From: Intestinibacillus sp. Marseille-P6563
GTDB taxonomy: Bacteria > Bacillota > Clostridia > Oscillospirales > Butyricicoccaceae
Length of the DNA: 64,000 nucleotides
Assembly (NCBI RefSeq): GCF_900604335.1
Contig: NZ_UWOD01000002.1
Span: 1,178,001 to 1,242,000 of the forward strand
Direction of reading: 5' to 3'
Shown here piece after piece: positions 1 to 10,271 of this stretch. Under the pieces are notes generated by a model that made no database searches, was not told where the DNA came from, and worked only from the letters and a program-made list of their open reading frames with translations. The translations under genes were made by a program, and so were the position numbers. Each line of letters starts with the position of its first letter. Positions within the stretch are counted from its first letter, which is position 1.

Positions 1-2996
1 CTGGTAACAGTGTAGGAAGAATCGCCTGCAGTGAACATAGAAGCATCAATTTCCTTCACCTTGGTGGTGTCTCCAGTTACCGTGCCACTAAAGGTCGGTG
101 CAGCAGACGTGCTTGCATCCTTCGGAAGAACTGCAAAGGTATCGGTCAGCAGAACGGTGTCGCCAGCCTTAACGGTAATCGTATAAGTGTCAATATTTGC
201 AGTAGCGTCGAACTGTACAGTTACATCCTGGGAACCGTTGTTTTTCACTTCGAAGTCAACAGTACCGTTGGTAATACCAGTAGTGTTGTCATCACCGCCA
301 GAAACGGTTGCCGTCAGCGTCTGCTTTGCAGCATCAGATGCGTAGTTGACAGCAGTAGCAGTATAGGTCAACGTAACCGTAGAATCACCAAACTTCATGG
401 ACTCTGCATTACCGCTCTTTTCAGCTGCAGTGATCTTCGGAGCATTTACATCATCCAGTTCAAAGCCATCAAATGCACCGGTGGAGTCGATAACCAGGAC
501 TTCGATATCGGTATCGTCAGAACCATCGCTGCTACCGTTTTCATCCATAATCCAGAACGCATTGACCAGATACTTGTCAACGTCGCCTTCCTTGTACTTG
601 GAAGCCTGCGGCAGCTTATCGCCATAGGTGTAGTTCAGACCAATCTTGTTGTCATCACTTGCCTTGGAGTCAACAAGCAGGACGGTGGTGTCTGCTGTTA
701 CATTCAGCTGGATGTTGTCAATAGCAATGTAGCCAGAAGCATTGGACTCGTTGCCGCCACGATACATGTCGGAGTTGTTCATGTTCGATACAGCATCCTT
801 AGCCTTTTCGATGGTGCCGTAAGCCTTAACGTCGTTGATAACGCCATCGCTAATGCTGGAGTAACCAACGAGCATACCCTTAACACGATCACCCTTGCTG
901 TAAGAAGTATCCTCGGTGACGGTTACATTCTCAGAACCAGTCCAGATGGTGTACTTCACATTGCCGTTCGAGGTACGGCTGCCGTCGGTAACAATATAGC
1001 CATAATTGTCAGAAGACTCACCAATCAGGTCGGTGCTGCTGACCTGGATAGCTGCCAGACGTACACGAGTCAGACCGCTGGTTTCCTTGGTAAATACCGA
1101 AGTTGCAACACCAGTGGTACCTGCAAGGCCATCCGTGCTGTTGGACAGCGCGTTGTACTGCTTGCCAGAAATCTCCTTGGATACGCCGTTGCCAGCCCAA
1201 AGAATAACAACTGCATCGTCGGCAACCTTTACGCCGTTAATCATATCATCGTCTGGTGCAATGTTGCCTGCAGCGGTCTCGCTGCCGATGGTAGCGGTAA
1301 AGCCATTGTACTTGGTATTCGCCTTGGTATGCTCAAAGTTCATATCAGAATCCGAGCCAGAAACCTTGTATGCACGGCCTACAACCGGAGTTACGTCACT
1401 GTCGTCAGCAATGGTAACGGTCTTGGTCGTACCGTCAAAGTAACGCAGCTTGACCTGGTCACCATCCAAACCGCTGGTGCCCTTGCCAACTACAACTGCA
1501 ATGTTAGACGGTACAGCACCGGTGCCGTCGTCGGTGTCAAGGTCGAGTACAACTCCGTTGTAAACATATGCCTTAACGGTGTCGCCGGTGGTGACGTCGG
1601 TATCCTCGGCCGCCATGTTGTACCAGGAGCCGTCCAGCTCATACTGAACATAGCCATCCTTTTCCTTGTAACCGGTCAGCTCGGTGGTCAGGATGTCGGC
1701 ACGGACGATTTCATTGCAGTCGTCGTACAGGTTCTTGGACAGAACCGCGTAGTCGTCCTTAACAAGCTCTTCGTCGATGTTGTCGTCGCTCATGTCGTAG
1801 GTCTTACCGTCAAAGGTAATCTTATCCGAACCAACATAAGTAACTTCACCACCGGTGTAGGTGGTAACAATCGCGGTGTCAATCTTGCCATTCTCGTCCT
1901 GATCGACAAAGGTAACCGTATTCATGGAAACCTTGTTGCTAGCCGTGTCGGCAAAGTAAGAGATGTTCTCCTTTGTGGCAGTAGCGCCGTCTTTAATGAC
2001 GTTGATCTGGACTCCTGCAGCACTATCTGCATCGTCAATCGTGTAGGACTTGCCGTCGAACTTAATCTTGTCGCCGTCCAGCTCGGTCGCGTTCAGGTAA
2101 GTCTCATAAACCACCGTGCTCTCGGCCGGATAAACGCCAATAACGTCGTTGGTCTTCTCGTCGCGGAACATAACCTTGACCTTACGGCCCAGCAGGCTCG
2201 AGTAGTCCTGGGACAGCTTGGTGAAGTCAACATGTGTAGTGTCAGAATCTGCCTTATCGCTATCCGTCTGGCTGATGGACAGGTTCTGGCCGTTGATCGA
2301 GGTCAGAGTACCAACGTTGGTATACAGCTTCAGATACTTTACGCCGACGGTATCCAGATCGCCGCCATTATCGTTCTTATCACTGTAACCATCACGGTCG
2401 GTAGACCATTCAACCGTATTTGCGCCGATGGTGTTGTACATCAGCTGAGCCGCCCACTGACGCGGGCAATCAGCAGTGATGGTGGTGTTGACATTCTTCA
2501 GAATGCCAGCTTCGGTTGCCAGAGAAATGGTCTTGGTAGACCAGGTCGAGCCGCCGATGTCAGCACGAGCCGGATCATAACCAATGACACGCAGGCACAT
2601 CAGAGCCAATTCTACGCCAGTTACATTCGAATTGGGGTCAAAAATGGTTGCGGACTTACCGGATACAATACCGGCAGCCTGGCAGTGCTTTACATAGCCA
2701 GCGTACCAAGCATCAGCCGGTACGTCCGTAAAAGTGGTCTGCATATCTGCATATGCAGACGCATCGTCGCTGTTCGTACGAATCGAGTAGATCATACGAC
2801 AAGCCTCGGCACGAGTAATGGTGTCGTTGGGACGGAAAGAGCCGTCACCATCGCCAGACATAATGCCGAGCGCTGAGAGCATTTCCACGGCTTCGGTCGC
2901 TTGAATGTCGGCCTGGTCCGTGTATGCCGCGCCAGCTGTCGCCATCATGGTGAACGCCATGGCGAACGCCAGTACCAGCGCGAGAACCTTTTTGAC
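1..2996 (-). CDS. Silent S-layer (SLH) cassette, copy 1, 3' end outside window
   Basis: The minus-strand reading frame is open from the GTC codon at 2996 to the window edge, about 998 residues. It begins with the hydrophobic signal segment common to all six copies (VKKVLALVLAFAMAFTMMA, cleavage near AGAA), followed by SLH motifs (DGSFRPNDTITRAE; AWYAGYVKHCQ; a third divergent repeat) in about the first 200 residues. These domains normally bind cell-wall polymers and anchor surface-layer proteins. The rest is an acidic, Thr/Val/Asp-rich array typical of S-layer proteins. There is no in-frame ATG, GTG or TTG with a ribosome site before the GTC: the frame meets TAA within a few codons upstream. 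The ATG overlapping the shared sequence is out of frame. I read it as a promoterless, start-less donor cassette. Its partner fibre gene would lie left of the window. Confidence 0.85.
2926..2993 (-). repeat. Shared 68-bp crossover sequence, copy 1
   Basis: The 68-bp stretch encoding KKVLALVLAF and the rest of the signal peptide is identical by eye to copies 2, 3 and 6. Sequence similarity stops abruptly on the upstream side, at ATGTCAAAAAGG. This is the likely recombination region. Confidence 0.75.
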
Positions 2997-3667
2997 ATAG
3001 CTTTCAAGTGCATTTTAAAGCACTATATAACCAGATTTCATCAAAACAAGTGTTTTTTTTGCGTCTGTTTTTCTATTTTCAATAATGATCTATGCAGTTA
3101 GTATTTATGTCTCTTTTCCATACCTGACTTTATTCGGATTTTTTATACATTAATCCAAAATCAGTATATCAGTTAACATATAGGCTGTATGAAATTTTCA
3201 TGGGGTTTTATGCTTCTATCTCATGATTGGGCACGCCAATTATCTGGCTCGGGTTAATTTCTATTCCTAAATATTTTCAAATTCTTGCAAGTTCACACGT
3301 TATAAAGGTGTAGTTTAGATAAAGAGCTATCTCGTTATCAAGATATTTTATGCTTTTCTTCTAGATTATATTTGCAGCACAACATACCTATATCGAATTT
3401 GGTATATCTTGTGTATATCCTACGGAGCGAATGTCCCCTTTCGAGTAGGATGTAATGATATGGAAATATGTTAAAATGTTTATAGCGTTACGCATAATAC
3501 ATTATGATGATGTTTCGCTTTGCCTTAACAGCTATGAGTCTGAAATTATATTGTTCCATATCACTTATATGGCACACAGACTAAAGAATCTCAAAAACGT
3601 TTCATATTCCGCTAAATTTAAAAAAGAACACGATAAATGCTGGTCTTGTAGTATTGATTTACTAAAT
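2997..3667. other. AT-rich spacer between two divergent silent cassettes
   Basis: This 670-bp stretch is much richer in A+T than the flanking coding DNA. I see no gene with a ribosome site and no clear promoter for either flanking cassette. The only structure noted is a 7-bp inverted repeat, ATCCTAC at 3417-3423 and GTAGGAT at 3445-3451. Confidence 0.6.
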
Positions 3668-6600
3668 GTCAAAAAGGTTCTCGCGCTGGTACTGGCGTTC
3701 GCCATGGCGTTCACCATGATGGCGACAGCTGGCGCGGCGTACACGGACCAGGCCGACATTCAAGCGACCGAAGCCGTTGATACGCTCACCGCGCTCAGCG
3801 TAATGGCTGGCGATCCGGACGGTTCCTTCCGCCCGAACGACACCATTACCCGCGCAGAGGCCTGCCGCATGATTTACACCATCCGTTCGGGTGGCAACGA
3901 TGATGCATCTGCTTATGCAGGTATGCAGACCACTTTTACGGACGTACCGAATGATGCTTGGTACGCTGGCTATGTTAAGCACTGCCAGTCTGTCGGCATT
4001 GTATCCGGTAAGTCCTCGACCATTTTTGACCCCAATGCAAACGTAACCGGCGTTGAGCTGGCTCTGATGTGCCTGCGTGTCATGGGTTACGACCCGGCGA
4101 AGGCTAACATTGGTGGTTCCACCTGGTCTACCACCACCATCGGTCTGGCGACCGAGGCTGGTCTGCTGGAAGACTTCAATGCAACTGTAACTAATGACTG
4201 CCCGCGTCAGTACGCAGCTCAGCTGATGTACAACATGCTGAATGCTGACACCGTTCGCTGGTCTGATGATGCTGGCGACTATGTCAAGGATGAGCAGCGT
4301 ATCTCGGGCACGACACTGACCGAGTACATCACCGTTGGTGAGAAGTACATGAGCCTGATCAAGGTTACCGGTACTCTGCAGGCTTCCGGTAAGGTTGGTC
4401 TGGACGGTGCAGGCTCTGAAGAGGCTCTGGTTCTGGATCCGAATTCGCTGAGCTCTGCCGATAAGGCTGCTGGTAAGGAAACTTCGTTCGACGATGTTAC
4501 CACTGATTATTCTGACATGATCGGCCAGACTGTACAGGTTCTGTATAAGGAAAAGAACAGCGATACCACCGTTTACGGTGTATTCGCGACCGACGACAAC
4601 AAGGTAAATATCTCTACCACGGCCAATAACCTGGAATCCCAGTCCGGCGAGGATAAGATTAAGGTTGATGGCACCAAGTATACGGTTGACTATCAGGGCA
4701 GCTACATGCCGATCTACACCGTAGCAGCTAGCGGCACCGGTGCAAGCATTACCGAAGACAAGTCGGTTACCAATGCTTCTACCCTGGAGACTAAAATCAA
4801 TGATCTGGACAACAATGGCGTTGACGTACAGGTTATCTCCAACGACGGCGACAGCAAGATCGATATGATTATCGTCTTCGACAAGACTTTTGCAAAGCTG
4901 ACGGCTACCAACAGCTCGTCTGTAACCTACCGTACTGTTAAGACCGATATGAGCGGCGACACCACCACGACTGGCGATAAGCTGGATCTGGAAGATGACG
5001 CTCCGGTTCTGTACGACGGCTATGCCAAGGATGACTATGTATTTGTATCCGCTGATCTGTACAACGATGCTGTTGTTGTAGAGAAGGCAGAAACCGTAAC
5101 CGGTACCGCTTCCGCTACCAAGGAAGATTCGATCTCGATCGGCGGCACTTGGTACGATTACTATGATACCGGTGCAAACGGCTTCAATGCCAAGGCTGGC
5201 AACGACTACACCGCATATGTGCTCAACGGTTTTGCTTACTATGTAGAAGGCGCTGCTGCAACTGACGTTGACACCCTGCTTGTGAAGTCTATTGGCGACT
5301 ACAACAAGATTAACGAAGGCGTTGAGGCTAAGGTTCTGTTCGAGGACGGCACCGAGAAGGTCATCAACGTAGAGCGTCTGGTTGTTCCGTCTGCTGGCTT
5401 CGACCAGGATAAGTTCGACGAAGATGCTAAGGCTACCGACAATAAGGCTACTGTTTACGCTGGTGCAGCTGCTGACGGCGACATCTCGATCGCATTTACA
5501 GCTGGTCTGAACGAGTTCGTCAAGCCGGCTCTGTATACCTACGATGTAGATGGCAGCGATTACACGCTGTTCCTGGTAAATGACAACTACACAAGCGGTG
5601 CTAAGATCGATGCAGTCCAGGGTGCAAATGATTACATCTCTAAGACTGAGACCATCGACAGCAAGGACATTGACGACGCAGCTGTTATTTACCTGAACTA
5701 CAACGGCGGCAGCGACTGGAAGGTCATCACCGGTTCGGCTCTGGCTTCCTATGATGATATCACTGGTGATGCAAAGTCCGCATATGTTGCAGACGACGGC
5801 ACCATCGTAGCAGCTTTCCTGTCCTCTGCAGCTAAGCTGAATACCACCGATACCCTGTATGGTGTTGTTTCCTCGTCTTACACTTCCACCAACTCGGATG
5901 GCGATCGCGTTGTATACCTCGACCTGATCACTCCGGAAGGTGCAAAGACGGTTGAAACCGAGGAAACCAAGGTTGCTAACTTCACCAAGGGCGACATCGT
6001 ATCCTTCACCGGCACTTACGAGAAGGCTGTTGGTACGGTAACTGTTGAGAGCGACACGCAGTCGACCGGTGCACAGTCCCAGGGCTACATCGCTGTTGAC
6101 CGTGTATCCTCCAACAATCTGATTACTCCGAAGTCTACCTACAATGACGGCGATGCCGAGTACACCATTGACGTGGCTGTTCCGCAGGCTGGCAAGATCG
6201 TTTCGGATACTGCTGTGATCTACATCGACGAGTCCAACAAGACTTACGAGTATGTTGAGAGCGACAGCATTGCTGAGGCAAATGAGTTTGCAACTAGCGG
6301 TATCTACGCAAATGCGTACGTAATCGTTGACGACAATGAGCTTGACCTGATCGTTTACGAAGTAAACGGCAAGCTGCGCGATGGCAACGATACTTTCAAG
6401 GTACTAAACGCTACTAAGTCGAGCGTAGTTGCAGCTAACAAGGAACAGGAAGCTAAGAATGCACTGGTTGCAACGCTGGCAGGCAACGGTAACGGCACTG
6501 GTTTCACCTATGGCTTTACTCAGGTTAGCGACTCCAATGTTTATACAATTGACACTGGTGTAGACCTTTCCAGCCTGAAGAATGTTACAACTGCAATCAC

Positions 6601-6889
6601 GGCTGACTGGGGCACTGATGTTACTGTAACTCTGAACAAGCTTGACAGTGCACCTTCTGCTGGCAATTCTGGTGACTTCCAGGATGTTAATTATAAGGCA
6701 CTGGCTAGCGAAACTGAGACAGATGTGAAGATGGATAACCGTGCAATCCAGCTGATGCAGACCGATGTTGGTACCACTACTACCAACTGGACTGCTGTCA
6801 AGGTAACCATTACTGCTGCTACTGTTGCAGATGCAACCACACCAGCAGCATCTCAGGAAATCATTCTTTGTGTAAACGGCAACACTTGA
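3668..6889 (+). CDS. Silent S-layer (SLH) cassette, copy 2
   Basis: From the GTC at 3668 the frame runs 1073 codons: signal segment, SLH repeats in about residues 25-200 (RPNDTITRAEACRMIY, DVPNDAWYAGYVKHCQ), then a long acidic Asp/Thr/Val-rich surface region with a unique C-terminus. The frame is open upstream to an ATG at 3455. That 71-residue extension is Lys/Ile-rich, lies in AT-rich DNA, has no ribosome site before any of its Met codons, and would bury the signal peptide. I therefore treat the cassette as lacking a real start. It would be expressed only after recombination at the shared sequence places it behind the promoter at 15731-15759. It is tail-to-tail with the fibre-like gene at 6949-7590. 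Confidence 0.85.
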   Translation, partial: VKKVLALVLAFAMAFTMMATAGAAYTDQADIQATEAVDTLTALSVMAGDPDGSFRPNDTITRAEACRMIYTIRSGGNDDASAYAGMQTTFTDVPNDAWYAGYVKHCQSVGIVSGKSSTIFDPNANVTGVELALMCLRVMGYDPAKANIGGSTWSTTTIGLATEAGLLEDFNATVTNDCPRQYAAQLMYNMLNADTVRWSDDAGDYVKDEQRISGTTLTEYITVGEKYMSLIKVTGTLQASGKVGLDGAGSEEALVLDPNSLSSADKAAGKETSFDDVTTDYSDMIGQTVQVLYKEKNSDTTVYGVFATDDNKVNISTTANNLESQSGEDKIKVDGTKYTVDYQGSYMPIYTVAASGTGASITEDKSVTNASTLETKINDLDNNGVDVQVISNDGDSKIDMIIVFDKTFAKLTATNSSSVTYRTVKTDMSGDTTTTGDKLDLEDDAPVLYDGYAKDDYVFVSADLYNDAVVVEKAETVTGTASATKEDSISIGGTWYDYYDTGANGFNAKAGNDYTAYVLNGFAYYVEGAAATDVDTLLVKSIGDYNKINEGVEAKVLFEDGTEKVINVERLVVPSAGFDQDKFDEDAKATDNKATVYAGAAADGDISIAFTAGLNEFVKPALYTYDVDGSDYTLFLVNDNYTSGAKIDAVQGANDYISKTETIDSKDIDDAAVIYLNYNGGSDWKVITGSALASYDDITGDAKSAYVADDGTIVAAFLSSAAKLNTTDTLYGVVSSSYTSTNSDGDRVVYLDLITPEGAKTVETEETKVANFTKGDIVSFTGTYEKAVGTVTVESDTQSTGAQSQGYIAVDRVSSNNLITPKSTYNDGDAEYTIDVAVPQAGKIVSDTAVIYIDESNKTYEYVESDSIAEANEFATSGIYANAYVIVDDNELDLIVYEVNGKLRDGNDTFKVLNATKSSVVAANKEQEAKNALVATLAGNGNGTGFTYGFTQVSDSNVYTIDTGVDLSSLKNVTTAITADWGTDVTVTLNKLDSAPSAGNSGDFQDVNYKALASETETDVKMDNRAIQLMQTDVGTTTTNWTAVKVTITAATVADATTPAASQEIILCVNGNT
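3671..3738 (+). repeat. Shared 68-bp crossover sequence, copy 2
   Basis: Identical by eye to the copies at 2926-2993, 15597-15664 and 30928-30995. It contains two tandem 12-bp near-palindromes of the form TGGCGTTCRCCA. It is inverted relative to the copy-3 sequence, so recombination between the two would invert about 12 kb. Confidence 0.75.
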
Positions 6890-6909
6890 TTTCCTATGTA
6901 AGCACAGAT

Positions 6910-6939
6910 AAAACCCCCGAGGATTTCCTCGGGGGTTTT
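6910..6939. terminator. Bidirectional terminator, S-layer copy 2 / fibre A
   Basis: Stem AAAACCCCCGAGG / CCTCGGGGGTTTT with a 4-base loop. The flanking A and T runs let it serve both converging genes. Nearly the same hairpin follows copy 5. Confidence 0.9.
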
Positions 6940-6948
6940 CCCTTTTCT

Positions 6949-7590
6949 TCACTTAAATGCAAGATAAAAATACACATGGCCGGTTGCATTGCTTTCCGCT
7001 CCCACGTGGCCGGGGCTGTGATAAAAGTCCGTCACCTGGAATCCATTGTCAACAATTTTTAACACATAATAATCGATTCCATTGATTGAAAGTATAATCG
7101 GGCCGTTTGTGATCGATAGGCCTCCATAATAGTGCCCATCAAAATGGGTCATGCCGTCAGACGTCAGCAGCAGCACTGCTTTTGGGGTGAACCCCAACGA
7201 AATGACGCGGTTTTCCGTGCCGTCGCCCGTGTAAGTGCCAAAATATGCTTCACATTTCTGCTGAAGGCTGCTTTGCAGCGCGGTATCCCCGCTGATTCGC
7301 GCGGTGATTTCGGCACGGAGTGCCGTCTGTTCAGCCTTACCGTTGATCTTTTGAGAGAGTTCTTCGTCAAACATGCTCTCGTGAATGGCTCCGGAAAAAG
7401 TTTCGGTGACAATGCCTTCGACCTTTTCATCCAGCGTTTGATGCGCTTCCGCCAGGGCGTTGTGCGCTTCCCGGACTTCATCCGCCGGGGCTTGAAACCG
7501 GCGTTTGAGTTCATCCGCGGCACACGTCGGCGTATCCGGCAGGCCGGTGATCGGCTCAGCAAATGCCGGGAGAGTGAAATTTTGATTCAT
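6949..7590 (-). CDS. Phage fibre-like protein A paired with S-layer copy 2
   Basis: A 213-residue protein with an AAAGGAGG site 7 bases before the ATG. The N-terminal 80 or so residues are shared by a family of four in this window: FAEPITGLPDTPT (about 8-20), ELKRRFQAPADEVREAHNALAEAH (28-51) and a helical KVEGIVTETF segment. LPDTPT followed by ELK..F resembles the attachment end of phage tail fibres and baseplate proteins. The C-terminal domain (about 115-213) has GTYTGDG, LGFTPKAVLLL and the aromatic end YFYLAFK, a common phage fibre tip pattern. There is no signal peptide or membrane segment. The role as a receptor-binding or fibre protein is inferred from these patterns, not from a search. 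It has its own strong promoter (7639-7668). Confidence 0.65.
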   Translation of the reverse strand: MNQNFTLPAFAEPITGLPDTPTCAADELKRRFQAPADEVREAHNALAEAHQTLDEKVEGIVTETFSGAIHESMFDEELSQKINGKAEQTALRAEITARISGDTALQSSLQQKCEAYFGTYTGDGTENRVISLGFTPKAVLLLTSDGMTHFDGHYYGGLSITNGPIILSINGIDYYVLKIVDNGFQVTDFYHSPGHVGAESNATGHVYFYLAFK

Positions 7591-7638
7591 CGCGTATCCT
7601 CCTTTGTCCCGCTAGTTCGCGGGTTTGTGATGGCGATG

Positions 7639-7706
7639 ATAATAGCCGCGGCGTTTTATTTTTGTCAAGCCATATGGAGAGGTTCATTTTTTCAGAAAAT
7701 TGCCCT
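7639..7706 (-). promoter_or_regulatory. Promoter of fibre A with conserved upstream element
   Basis: On the minus strand, TTGACA (7663-7668), 18-bp spacer and TATTAT (7639-7644) inside CGGCTATTATCA. Upstream of -35 is ATATGGC, then a partly palindromic TTTTCTGAAAA-type block (to 7706) that recurs before all five fibre genes. A 5' leader hairpin, CCCGC/GCGGG, precedes the ribosome site. Confidence 0.8.
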
Positions 7707-7720
7707 TGCATTTGGAATAC

Positions 7721-7766
7721 AAAAAACAAGGTGAGAAAAGTGGACGTTTTCCACTCTTCTCACCTG
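7721..7766 (-). terminator. Terminator of the FG-GAP/SLH gene
   Basis: Long stem AGGTGAGAAGAGTGGA paired with TCCACTTTTCTCACCT on the minus strand, followed by a T run, just after the stop at 7796. Confidence 0.85.
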
Positions 7767-7795
7767 TTTTTATCTTTCGCGTACGTTGACAGGTC

Positions 7796-9973
7796 TTATG
7801 CAGTAAACTTGGTTAACATGGTTGCAACTTCCGCACGAGTGGCGGTGCTCTGCGGATTGAGCGCGCCATCACTGCCTTGCAAAATGCCCTTTTGTACACA
7901 ATACTTCATAGCATCCAATGCCCAATCGGATACCTGGTCGCTATCCGAGAATCCAGACAGGCTGGCGGTTAAGTCACTGGGCGCGCCATCATACTGATAC
8001 AGCATGTAGGCGAGTTCTTCCCGCGTAATATTTTCATCTGGTTTGAAAGACGTGCTTTCCAAATCCTTCAGCAGGCCCTTTTCCCAGCTCCAAAGCGCGC
8101 CGCTTGCATACCACTGCGAAATATCCACATCGGTGAACGGGTTATTGCCACTGATGGAGGGGGAGCCCGCAATGCGGTACAGAACCGATGTCATCATGCC
8201 ACGGGTCATTTCCCCGTTCGGTTCAAAGGTTGTAGCACTCGTACCAGAGAGATAACCCTTTTTCACACACGTCATGACGTATTGCTTGCCCCAGTGGCCA
8301 TCCAGGTCAACAAATGGGGTATCGCGCGTCGTCGAGCCGACCAGGTCATAGGTGCATACCGAACGATAAGACGTGTTTAAGACCACTTCATACTGGCTAT
8401 CTTTATCAATGTCTGCTACAACAGGAGCCGATTTTACGCCATTGGTTTGCGCATTGGAGCCGTAATAGCCCGGATACGTTGTCGGCAGCTGCGTGCGGGT
8501 GATCAGCTTCAGATTGCTGTCGAGCACATACAGAGAACCATTCACGCCGGTATTTTCACTGGTGACATCATGTGGGCCTTCTGCACGGCTGTCCGTCCAG
8601 GAACCAAAAATGATTTCCTGTTTTCCATCGCCATTGATGTCCTTACAAACCGGCTTGGCGGCATATTCTGCCACACTGGCCGTGGTGGCCGGCAGGGTGA
8701 AGCTCTTCATCTGCTGGTCGAGCGTGAAGCAGTACAGCTTGCCGTCATAGGAGTTAAAGAGGATTTCCTTGTTGCCATCGCCATCCAGATCGGCCGTCAC
8801 CGGCTCGGACATGACAAAAGAAGCAACTGAGTTGGTCGCGTCTTTGAGCCGGCCGCCCAGACCGCTGGGGAAGGACGTCCAGTCAAAGCCCTTTTCCGGA
8901 TTGACATAGCGGGTACGATCGCCGTTAAAGACGCAAACGGTCATATACTGGCTCTTGAGCCAGAACATATTCGCCACATCCTGGGTGTCCATGACAATAC
9001 CTGTCACAACGATTTCCATGTCGCCATCGCCATCCAGGTCATCGATCACCGAGCCAGCATGACCAAATTCCATGCACAGGCGTTCGGTCAGCGAAGTTTT
9101 ATTCTGGTCGGTATCCCAGCCGCGCTGTGCAACCATCCGCTCGTGACCATAGTCCAGATAGGTTCTCACATATCCCCAGGGATGCGCGTCTCCAAATTCA
9201 GACGCATTGGCCATGACAAGCGAACCGTCGATCTCATAGGCCTGAATGCAGCGGTTATCCGTAGGAACGATGATTTCCGGCAAGTTATCACCGTCAATAT
9301 CGCCGGTGGAAATGCCATTGCCAAATACACCATAGCTTTCTGCTATATCGATCTGAGAGCCCGAAAGCTGCGGCCAGCCGGGAAGCTGGTTGCCACGGCA
9401 ATCATACGCCCAAACGCTGGTTTCCGATGCGACACCGCAGCCTACGATGATCTCATCGGTGCCATCCCCGTAAAAATCGCCGATTGCTACCGAGCGGATG
9501 GAACCATCCATGCTGATGTACTTGGGCCAGCCGGGTTTAAAATAACCGGTGTAGTCCAGCACCGAAATACAGTTTTTATGGACGGAAATGATTTCTTTCC
9601 AGCCATCGTTATCGATGTCGTCTACGATTGCATCGCACCAGGCACCGCCGACATTCCCGTACGTTTCGGGCTCATAGGACGAGGTGCGATCCTTTCCCGA
9701 GTTCACACGCCACTTGGTTTGACCGGTTGTGGCATCGGTCACGGTAATAGCGGACGAGACACTAATCACTTCATCTTTTCCGTCGTTGTTCAGATCGGTC
9801 ACAATCGGCGCACAATAATAGGCTTCATTCGTGTATTTTGTGTGGGATGCTCCCGAATACAGATATTTTGCTTGTGCTGAGATAGATGCTGCCTGCGCGG
9901 GCAAAGGGCATAGGCTGAGTGTCAGTGCCATCGCACTCAAGCAGGCAATTCCTTTGCGCATGGACAATTTCAT
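7796..9973 (-). CDS. Secreted FG-GAP/VCBS-repeat protein with C-terminal SLH domains
   Basis: A 725-residue protein with a CAGGAGGA site before the ATG. The Sec signal is MRKGIACLSAMALTLSLCPLPAQA. Residues about 50-540 hold at least eight calcium-binding FG-GAP/VCBS motifs (DLNNDGKDEV, DIDNDGWKEI, DIDGDNLPEI, DLDGDGDMEI, DLDGDGNKEI, DINGDGKQEI), predicted to fold as an integrin-type beta-propeller. Residues about 545-725 are three SLH repeats (VDLDGHWGKQYV, FTDVDISQWYASGALW, FSDSDQVSDWALDAMKYC) that should anchor it to the wall. SLH domains are at the C-terminus here, unlike the S-layer genes around it, and it lacks the shared crossover sequence, so it is a fixed rather than switchable surface protein. 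It may have adhesive or ligand-binding function; the substrate is unknown. Confidence 0.85.
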   Translation of the reverse strand: MKLSMRKGIACLSAMALTLSLCPLPAQAASISAQAKYLYSGASHTKYTNEAYYCAPIVTDLNNDGKDEVISVSSAITVTDATTGQTKWRVNSGKDRTSSYEPETYGNVGGAWCDAIVDDIDNDGWKEIISVHKNCISVLDYTGYFKPGWPKYISMDGSIRSVAIGDFYGDGTDEIIVGCGVASETSVWAYDCRGNQLPGWPQLSGSQIDIAESYGVFGNGISTGDIDGDNLPEIIVPTDNRCIQAYEIDGSLVMANASEFGDAHPWGYVRTYLDYGHERMVAQRGWDTDQNKTSLTERLCMEFGHAGSVIDDLDGDGDMEIVVTGIVMDTQDVANMFWLKSQYMTVCVFNGDRTRYVNPEKGFDWTSFPSGLGGRLKDATNSVASFVMSEPVTADLDGDGNKEILFNSYDGKLYCFTLDQQMKSFTLPATTASVAEYAAKPVCKDINGDGKQEIIFGSWTDSRAEGPHDVTSENTGVNGSLYVLDSNLKLITRTQLPTTYPGYYGSNAQTNGVKSAPVVADIDKDSQYEVVLNTSYRSVCTYDLVGSTTRDTPFVDLDGHWGKQYVMTCVKKGYLSGTSATTFEPNGEMTRGMMTSVLYRIAGSPSISGNNPFTDVDISQWYASGALWSWEKGLLKDLESTSFKPDENITREELAYMLYQYDGAPSDLTASLSGFSDSDQVSDWALDAMKYCVQKGILQGSDGALNPQSTATRAEVATMLTKFTA

Positions 9974-10091
9974 AACGATTCCTCCTGATTCTCAACAGTC
10001 TGCCGGGATATAGTTTACAACAGATGATTGTTGCATTGCACAAGTTGTGTTTTAAAAATACATCTCCTTTCATCCAAAATGCACTATTTTT

Positions 10092-10121
10092 ATTTTAGCG
10101 TGTTACCAGATGCTCTGTCAA
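10092..10121 (-). promoter_or_regulatory. Promoter of the FG-GAP/SLH gene
   Basis: Minus-strand TTGACA (10116-10121), 18-bp spacer, TAAAAT (10092-10097), leaving a leader of about 110 bases before the ATG at 9973. Confidence 0.7.
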
Positions 10122-10218
10122 TCAATTCAAGGAAATATTTTCTTAAAAAGACAATGCTTTTGAGTTTCCCGGGAAATAAACCGGGATGTAACGCAATCGC
10201 GCATGAAGATTGGGACAT

Positions 10219-10260
10219 AAAAAAAGAACTGCACACCTTTACAGGTTGCAGTTCTTTTTT
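10219..10260 (-). terminator. Terminator of the HExxH-protein gene
   Basis: Inverted repeat AAAGAACTGCA (10223-10233) and TGCAGTTCTTT (10247-10257) with a T run on the minus strand, directly after the stop at 10272. Confidence 0.85.
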
Positions 10261-10271
10261 GAAATAACCGG

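Noticed and set aside
3455-3667. N-terminal extension of S-layer copy 2 starting at an ATG at 3455.
   Set aside because: No ribosome site, AT-rich composition, and it would put about 70 residues before the signal peptide; read as non-coding DNA upstream of a silent cassette.
7132-7734. Plus-strand 200-residue frame over fibre A.
   Set aside because: Antisense shadow of a gene with a clear promoter and ribosome site on the other strand.
9825-10073. Possible small gene in the leader of the FG-GAP/SLH gene.
   Set aside because: Overlaps the start of that gene in another frame and encodes nothing recognisable.
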